The notes beneath the pieces were generated by a model. The model saw only the letters and a program-made list of their open reading frames with translations. It made no database searches and was not told the origin of the DNA. From the NCBI RefSeq assembly GCF_042680125.1, contig NZ_JBHTNY010000004.1: DNA of 64,000 bases. One strand, 5' to 3'. The stretch is from Robinsoniella peoriensis. Lineage in GTDB: Bacteria; Bacillota; Clostridia; Lachnospirales; Lachnospiraceae. Shown here piece by piece: positions 58,704-64,000 of this stretch. The position numbers were made by a program, and so were the translations under genes. Within the stretch, counting starts at the first letter, position 1; each line of letters starts with the position of its first letter.

Positions 58704-60125
58704 TTAATGCTGTCTTTGATACCAGCACATACATTCCTGAACTCGGGTTCCATATTCCTGATTCGCTGCGAACAGGTAGCTGAGCACGCATTTCTGGATA
58801 TTTTCAGAAGTGGTATACAATTCGGAAGCAATGTTGTCAACCAGATGGTCACGTGCTTCCTGACAAAGAGAAAGATAACGTTCCCCAGCCTGGGTGAAAT
58901 TGTCTTCTTTTAGAATTTCAGAGCGTTCAATGGAGCCGGAGATACATTCCCCGGTGCCGCTGGAAACCAATTGTCCTGGTGTCCATTTTTCTTCATGATT
59001 GACCGGAATATCCCTGAAATCCGGACCAATTCTTCTTCGCTGTGCATCCCAGTAGATAAAGGAACGTCCCTGCAGCATCTTATCTGCAGAAAGCTGGATT
59101 CCATCAATCAGGTTAGAAGGGGAAAAGGCAGCTTTTTCTACCTGCTGCTGATAATTATCCACATTGCGGTCTAAGGTGAGGCATCCTATCCTTGTAAGAG
59201 GAAATTGTTCCTGATTCCAGACTTTTGTGTCATCTAAAGGATCAAATGTGAGGCTGCAGGCTTCGTCCACATTCATGAACTGAACGCAGAGTTCATACTG
59301 GTAGGTTTCACCCCCGGCCAGGGTATTGTATAATTCCTCCCCGGCAATATTGGGATTTTCGCCAGCCAGTTTTGCTGCTTCTTCCCGGGTTAAAGTACAT
59401 TCCTGACAGGATGGTATCCAATGGTATTTTACATAACGCCGAACTCCTTTTTCATTCTCCCAGACGTAAGTATTGACGCCGTATGTACGCATACAACGAA
59501 AACTTGCCAGCGTCCCCAGATCTGAATACAGAAGGGTTACAAAATGAGTCGCTTCCGGAGTTTCCGCCACGAAATTCCAAAATGCCTGTGCATTTGGAAT
59601 GTTGTTTACCGGTGACGGTGACAGGGATTTGATGGCAGCCGGGAATTTCATGGCATCTCTTACTAAGAATACAGGAATATGGTTGCAGAGAAGATCAAAA
59701 ACACCGCAGTCTGTATAGAATTTTGTGGAAAATCCCCTTACATTCCGGGCGGTGTCCGGGGTTCCTTTTGTACTCACGGCAAAAGAAAACCGTGAAAAGG
59801 TGTAGGTTACCTGACCTGGTTTCTGTAAAAAGGATGCTTTGGTATAAGGGCGCATAGACTGATAGGCCGTAAAGTATCCAAATGCTCCATAGCCTTTCGT
59901 ATGTACAGCTCTTTCTATGATTTTTTCATGGACAAAGGTCTCAAGAGTTTCATGCAAAATGGTGTCCTGTAAAAGTACGGGGCCGCCTGGACCAACTGTC
60001 TGAGCGTGTTCAACCATGTTATGATTCCGGCATTTTTGGGAAGGGGAATGGGAATCCTGGGTGCATCGGTTCTGACCCATATTGCATCGGTTAGGCTGAG
60101 AACCGTATTGATAGTGATGTGGCAT
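58704..60125 (-). CDS. Monofunctional heme catalase
   Basis: 473-residue catalase that decomposes hydrogen peroxide. The essential residues are visible: His75 in ERAVHTKGYGAFGYF, Asn148 in CNHIPVFLVRDAMKFP (the usual GNN is here CNH) and the proximal tyrosine in LQGRSFIYWDAQRRRIGPDF, where most relatives have YxDxxRxRxGxN. The His/Asn/Tyr set is complete. The start at 60125 follows AAGGAG. It lacks the long C-terminal flavodoxin-like domain of large catalases. It is divergent from the ACT protein gene, and TATAAT-like elements upstream on the minus strand lack a clear -35. Confidence 0.93.
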   Translation of the reverse strand: MPHHYQYGSQPNRCNMGQNRCTQDSHSPSQKCRNHNMVEHAQTVGPGGPVLLQDTILHETLETFVHEKIIERAVHTKGYGAFGYFTAYQSMRPYTKASFLQKPGQVTYTFSRFSFAVSTKGTPDTARNVRGFSTKFYTDCGVFDLLCNHIPVFLVRDAMKFPAAIKSLSPSPVNNIPNAQAFWNFVAETPEATHFVTLLYSDLGTLASFRCMRTYGVNTYVWENEKGVRRYVKYHWIPSCQECTLTREEAAKLAGENPNIAGEELYNTLAGGETYQYELCVQFMNVDEACSLTFDPLDDTKVWNQEQFPLTRIGCLTLDRNVDNYQQQVEKAAFSPSNLIDGIQLSADKMLQGRSFIYWDAQRRRIGPDFRDIPVNHEEKWTPGQLVSSGTGECISGSIERSEILKEDNFTQAGERYLSLCQEARDHLVDNIASELYTTSENIQKCVLSYLFAANQEYGTRVQECMCWYQRQH

Positions 60126-60222
60126 GGGAAGTCTCCTTTTTAAATATCGTTTTTTATTATATGGTAATTTATATAAAATGCAGCTTGGACATTGAAAAGG
60201 CATTCATTTTTTTATGAAAGTC

Positions 60223-60251
60223 TTGTAAAGAATGAAGCAGCATTGTAAAAT
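60223..60251 (+). promoter_or_regulatory. Promoter of the ACT-domain gene
   Basis: TTGTAA and TAAAAT (60246-60251) are separated by 17 bases, about 47 bases before the ATG. Confidence 0.5.
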
Positions 60252-60297
60252 AAATGCATATAATTGGAATATTTGATTTCAGGAAGGATAAAATAAT

Positions 60298-60663
60298 ATG
60301 TATATAAGATTATTAGAACCAAAATTTAGTGTGTGCAAGCTTAAGGCAGGGGCAAAGATCCCATATGACGAAGAATTTGTATTTACAGGGAAAACGGACG
60401 AAGAATTGTCCCTGGTCTGCCCGGAAAATATGGTTCCGGACCATTTTTTAGAGCGGGAAGACGGATGGAGGGGATTTCGGATAGAAGGGGTGCTGGATTT
60501 CTCCATGATTGGAGTTATTGCCAAGCTATCGAAACTGCTGGCGGAACATGAAGTGGGGATTTTTGTAATATCCACCTTTAATACAGACTACGTTTTTGTA
60601 AAAGAAGAAAATTGGAAAAAAACAGTTGCGACTTTAAAAACAAACGGATACGGGATACGATAA
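60298..60663 (+). CDS. ACT-domain protein
   Basis: 121-residue protein of the ACT_7 / CASTOR-like type: FSVCKLKAGAKIP, ELSLVCPENMVPD, WRGFRIEGVLDFSMIGVIAKLSKLLAEHEVGIFVISTFNTDYVFVKEEN. The last half is the ACT beta-alpha-beta fold, with the common STFNTDYVFVK ending. Such proteins bind amino acids and often regulate kinases or other enzymes. AGGAAGG precedes the ATG. It is followed by a terminator, so it is monocistronic. Confidence 0.88.
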   Translation: MYIRLLEPKFSVCKLKAGAKIPYDEEFVFTGKTDEELSLVCPENMVPDHFLEREDGWRGFRIEGVLDFSMIGVIAKLSKLLAEHEVGIFVISTFNTDYVFVKEENWKKTVATLKTNGYGIR

Positions 60664-60668
60664 GCAGG

Positions 60669-60704
60669 AAATGGAAGAGATAAAAATCTTCCATTTTTTT
60701 GTTT
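60669..60704 (+). terminator. Terminator after the ACT-domain gene
   Basis: AAATGGAAGA and TCTTCCATTT form a 10-bp perfect stem around 8 bases, followed by a run of seven T. Confidence 0.9.
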
Positions 60705-60833
60705 TGTGACTTGGTCACGGTAAATGAGAATTAGAACCATTATAATGATATTAAGATAATGATCTTGCGGCGAAACCGATGGAAACCAGTTTTTGCCGGA
60801 GCCAAAAATGATCAGAATAGAGGTAATGATAAT

Positions 60834-63335
60834 ATGGGTAAAAAAACAGTGATTATTGGCGGGGTTGCAGGTGGAGCCACCACTGCGGCACGCCTTAGAA
60901 GACGCGACGAATCAATGGAAATAGTTGTATTTGAAAAAGGGGGCTATATTTCTTATGCAAACTGCGGTCTGCCTTATTATATCGGAGATGTAATCAAAAG
61001 CCGCGATGCACTGCTTTTACAGACACCCCAGGGAATGAAAAAGAAATTCAATATAGATGTCCGTATTTACAGCGAAGTTATAAAAATACAACCGGACCGC
61101 AAATGTGTTACGGTTCAGAATCTTGAGACAAATGAAACTTATGAAGAAGTATATGATAATCTGGTTATAGCAACAGGGTCATCCCCGCTAAAGCCGCCAA
61201 TTAAAGGGATTGACGGAGAAGGAATCTATACACTGTGGACCGTACCGGATACCGATAAAATAAAGGCATTTGCAGAGGAAAAACATCCCCAAAGAGCAGC
61301 AGTCATCGGCGGAGGATTCATCGGTCTTGAGATGGCTGAAAACTTGCACCGGGCAGGAATTGAGGTAACCATTATCGAGATGCAGGATCAGGTGATGGCG
61401 CCAATTGACAAAGAAATGGCGCATCTGCTCCATGAAAACATGCAGATGAACGGTGTGGAAGTGATATTGGGTGATGGGGTTTCCAGCTTTGAAGACCGGT
61501 TAGGTACAACACAGATTACCTTGGGAAGCGGGAAAGTAGTAACGGCAGATCTTGTAATTTTATCCATTGGAGTACGCCCAAACAGTATCCTGGCTAAGGA
61601 AGCCGGGCTTCAGTTAAATGAACGGGGCGGCATTGTGGTAGATGAATACTTAAGAACCTCAAATCCGGATATCTATGCGGTAGGAGATGTGATTCAGGTT
61701 GAAAATTTCGTATTAAAGAATCCTGCAATGGTTCCTCTTGCAGGACCTGCAAATAAGCAGGCAAGGATCTGTGCTGATAATATAGCCGGGGATAAAAAGA
61801 AATATCATGGTTCCCAGGGAACCTCCGTAGCACAGGTCTTTGACCTGACTGCTGCAGCAGTGGGAGTAAATGAAAAGACCCTGAAGAAAATGGGCAGGGT
61901 AAAGGGCGAAGATTATGAAACGGTCTTGATTAACCAGAAGTCCCATGCCGGTTATTATCCCGGTGCAGTCCCTCTTACATTAAAAATGCTGTTTGACATG
62001 GAAGGTAAAATTTTAGGGGCGCAGATTGTGGGTCAGGACGGTGTAGATAAAAGAATCGATACATTAGCAGTCACCATGCGTTTAAATGGAACCATATATG
62101 ATCTGGAAGAGTTGGAACTTTCTTATGCTCCGCCTTATTCCTCAGCAAAAGATCCGGTTAATATGCTGGGATTTACAGCCCACAATGTACTGGATCACAT
62201 GGTTTCCTTTATCGGATGGGATGAAATGGATGAACTTCAGGAGCCGGGGGAAGAAAATACGGCTTTTACAATCCTGGATGTCACCGAGGAGATGGAACGT
62301 CTGGTATATCAGATTCCCGGGTCTTATCATATTCCGCTTGGAGAACTCCGGGGAAGAATGGGAGAACTGGAGAAAACCCGGATGATCATCGTATACTGTG
62401 CCGTAGGAGTCAGGTCTTACAACGGAGCCAGGATACTGATGCAAAATGGATTTGAAAACGTAAAGGTATTGTCCGGAGGTACTGGTTTCTATAAATCAAT
62501 GCATTATGAGGACAGGGAAGACGAGGAGGATTCAGAAGAAATGGTAAAGGATGATATAAAAGCAGCGCAGGTAAAAGCAGAATCCGTTCCAGCACAAAAA
62601 GAAATGAAAATTCTGGATTGCTGCGGGCTTCAGTGTCCGGGGCCTATTATGAAAGTAAATGAAACCCTGGGAGAAATGGAAGAGAATCAGATCCTGCAGG
62701 TTTCGGCAACGGATATGGGATTTGTCAGAGATATTGAAGCATGGTGTAAAAGAACAGGAAATACATTTGTTAATTCGGAGCGAAAAGACAGAGAGAACCT
62801 TGTCTATATCAAAAAAGGAACCAATGTGTGCCAGGGAGTTTCACAGGCAGATGCTGTAAGCCTTCCACAGGGTAAGACTTTAATTGTATTCAGCGGAGAT
62901 CTGGATAAAGTGCTGGCTTCCTTTATCATTGCAAATGGAGCAGCAGCAATGGGCAGGCCGGTGACCATGTTCTTTACCTTCTGGGGATTGAATGCACTGC
63001 GTAAAACAGAAAAACAGTCTGTCAGGAAACCATTCATTGAAAAAATGTTCGGTGCTATGATGCCAAGAGGAACCAGGAGATTAAAACTGTCCAGGATGAA
63101 TATGGCTGGTATGGGAACGAAAATGATGAAGAAAGTAATGAAGGATAAAAATGTAGAATCACTGGAAGAATTAATGCAGCATGCCATGGCAAGCGGGATT
63201 AAACTGGTGGCATGCACCATGTCAATGGATGTTATGGGAATAACCAGAGAAGAGCTGATAGACGGTGTGGAACTGGCAGGTGTGGCGTCGTATCTTGGGG
63301 ACGCGGAAGAGGCTAATGTGAATTTGTTTATATAG
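60834..63335 (+). CDS. Fused CoA-disulfide reductase / rhodanese / TusA / DsrE-like protein
   Basis: 833-residue multidomain redox protein. Residues 1-440 form a FAD/NAD(P)H CoA-disulfide reductase type enzyme with VIIGGVAGGATTAARLRR and the redox Cys44 in SYANCGLPYYIG. A rhodanese domain spans about 455-555 with Cys522 (VYCAVGVRS). A TusA/SirA domain spans about 590-660, with LDCCGLQCPGPIMK (CPxP motif, Cys601). A DsrE-like domain fills 680-833 (KTLIVFSGDLDKVLASFIIANGAAAMG). The fusion suggests a relay of persulfide sulfur. The start at 60834 follows AGAGG; the longer frame to 60759 is not needed. Confidence 0.92.
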   Translation: MGKKTVIIGGVAGGATTAARLRRRDESMEIVVFEKGGYISYANCGLPYYIGDVIKSRDALLLQTPQGMKKKFNIDVRIYSEVIKIQPDRKCVTVQNLETNETYEEVYDNLVIATGSSPLKPPIKGIDGEGIYTLWTVPDTDKIKAFAEEKHPQRAAVIGGGFIGLEMAENLHRAGIEVTIIEMQDQVMAPIDKEMAHLLHENMQMNGVEVILGDGVSSFEDRLGTTQITLGSGKVVTADLVILSIGVRPNSILAKEAGLQLNERGGIVVDEYLRTSNPDIYAVGDVIQVENFVLKNPAMVPLAGPANKQARICADNIAGDKKKYHGSQGTSVAQVFDLTAAAVGVNEKTLKKMGRVKGEDYETVLINQKSHAGYYPGAVPLTLKMLFDMEGKILGAQIVGQDGVDKRIDTLAVTMRLNGTIYDLEELELSYAPPYSSAKDPVNMLGFTAHNVLDHMVSFIGWDEMDELQEPGEENTAFTILDVTEEMERLVYQIPGSYHIPLGELRGRMGELEKTRMIIVYCAVGVRSYNGARILMQNGFENVKVLSGGTGFYKSMHYEDREDEEDSEEMVKDDIKAAQVKAESVPAQKEMKILDCCGLQCPGPIMKVNETLGEMEENQILQVSATDMGFVRDIEAWCKRTGNTFVNSERKDRENLVYIKKGTNVCQGVSQADAVSLPQGKTLIVFSGDLDKVLASFIIANGAAAMGRPVTMFFTFWGLNALRKTEKQSVRKPFIEKMFGAMMPRGTRRLKLSRMNMAGMGTKMMKKVMKDKNVESLEELMQHAMASGIKLVACTMSMDVMGITREELIDGVELAGVASYLGDAEEANVNLFI

Positions 63336-63464
63336 GCATTATGTGGAGAGATAACCTTTTAAAGTAATCATGATGTTCCATGTTTCTCCTGCAATTTTAA
63401 AAAATTTTGACATTTTCCGAAAATAATACTATAATAACTGTCGGAAATTCAACAGGAGGAACAT

Positions 63465-63896
63465 ATGGCTAAAAAAAGACATTTAAAGAAGAAAAATAAG
63501 ATGATGACAGCTAATGTCATTGAAAATGAAACAAGAGAAGATGCGAAAGAAGTTACAAAAGAAGTAATTCCAGAGGCAGCATCAGTGCAAACAGCGCAGG
63601 CTGAAGTGGTTCAAAATGAAGAAAGTGTAATATCTGTTCAGAAAACAGCAGAAACTGATTCTATGACAACGGGCACGGCAGCTAAAAAACGGGCATCGAA
63701 GAAAACGAATTTTTACGTGCAGTTTCGTGATGCAGAATATAATGAACAGGATATCATTGCCCAGGTGAAAAAGATCTGGAAGGATGCCGGCAATCGTATT
63801 GCGGATTTGAAGACAATGGATGTATATGTTAAGCCGGAAGAAAAAATGGTATATTATACAATTAATGAAGAACTGAGTGCATCATTCGCACTGTAA
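63465..63896 (+). CDS. DUF6465 family protein
   Basis: 143-residue protein with a basic N-terminus (KKRHLKKKNKM), a long low-complexity acidic/Ala linker and a conserved C-terminal domain, about residues 80-143 (TNFYVQFRDAEYNEQDIIAQVKKIWKD, MDVYVKPEEKMVYYTIN). This matches the DUF6465 family found in Lachnospiraceae. It is probably cytoplasmic and nucleic-acid or ribosome associated, judged only from its charge; the function is unknown. AGGAGG precedes the ATG. The last 100 bases of the window hold no further gene. Confidence 0.82.
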   Translation: MAKKRHLKKKNKMMTANVIENETREDAKEVTKEVIPEAASVQTAQAEVVQNEESVISVQKTAETDSMTTGTAAKKRASKKTNFYVQFRDAEYNEQDIIAQVKKIWKDAGNRIADLKTMDVYVKPEEKMVYYTINEELSASFAL

Positions 63897-64000
63897 AAAA
63901 CAGGTGGACCCAAAACGTAAATGGAGGGCGTAAATTTTTCTGTGTCTGAAAATGTATTGGAGTTCTTGAATTGAGTTAGATATGTATGTAAACTTTGTCG

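Noticed and set aside
1..64000. CRISPR arrays, tRNA or rRNA genes, prophage or intact insertion sequence
   Set aside because: No regularly spaced repeats, cloverleaf-like or rRNA-like segments, phage genes or transposase ORFs were seen by eye; a tRNAscan or CRISPR search would be decisive.

Overview
The window looks like chromosomal DNA of a strictly anaerobic, moderately low-GC Firmicute, most likely a gut Lachnospiraceae (Clostridium cluster XIVa). The reasons are an oxygen-sensitive NrdD ribonucleotide reductase, a group-B type [FeFe] hydrogenase, YesM/YesN-type regulators beside CUT1 sugar transporters that lack their own ATPase, a DUF6465 protein, and strong AGGAGG ribosome binding sites throughout. 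No rRNA, tRNA, CRISPR array, prophage or intact insertion sequence was found.

Layout. 1-3.5 kb: 3' end of nrdD, a C-GCAxxG-C-C protein, tcdA and a short amidohydrolase, closed by a terminator. 3.5-5 kb: a DUF2325 / DUF3793 / flavodoxin operon behind an iron-box-like palindrome. 5-9.3 kb: an AraC regulator divergent from a kduI-kduD-RpiB-like-discoidin-like operon for uronate breakdown. 9.2-14.6 kb: a YesM kinase with an AraC partner that lacks a receiver, an HD hydrolase, a MATE transporter remnant and a cellulose-synthase-like glycosyltransferase. 14.8-26.2 kb: a mannoside locus with kinase, response regulator, binding-protein-like sensor, ABC binding protein, two permeases and a GH38 alpha-mannosidase. 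26.3-33.2 kb: yqeY, then an iron-uptake region (feoA, feoA, feoB, two small Cys-rich membrane proteins, a DUF4432 epimerase-like gene, a third feoA, a Fur-like protein and a DtxR-family regulator). 33.3-39 kb: [FeFe] hydrogenase, tyrosine phosphatase and SWIM/SNF2 helicase. 39-47.2 kb: glycogen debranching enzyme, secreted SGNH protein, L,D-transpeptidase, the KtrB/KtrA potassium system behind a leader-peptide attenuator, and a MerR regulator. 47.3-50.1 kb: YeiH exporter and LysR regulator, a NUDIX remnant, and a methyltransferase. 50.4-58.2 kb: a second CUT1 sugar operon with a six-hairpin glycosidase, an AraC regulator and a GH4 glycosidase. 58.3-64 kb: DUF4491 protein, catalase, ACT protein, a four-module sulfur/thiol redox fusion and DUF6465.

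The most coherent new signal is a 16-bp palindrome, GTTAG-N6-CTAAC. It occurs at least seven times in the window and only, as far as I could see by eye, in front of iron-related genes: feoA, feoB, the third feoA (twice), the Fur-like gene and the DUF2325-DUF3793-flavodoxin operon 23 kb away. At two promoters it overlaps the -10 hexamer. The DtxR-family gene inside the cluster is the natural candidate repressor. Other signals worth attention are the KtrB leader peptide plus terminator, the receiver-less response regulator, the Fur-like protein without its metal site, an RBS-sequestering hairpin before an aborted ORF, and two gene-remnant junctions (MATE, NUDIX).
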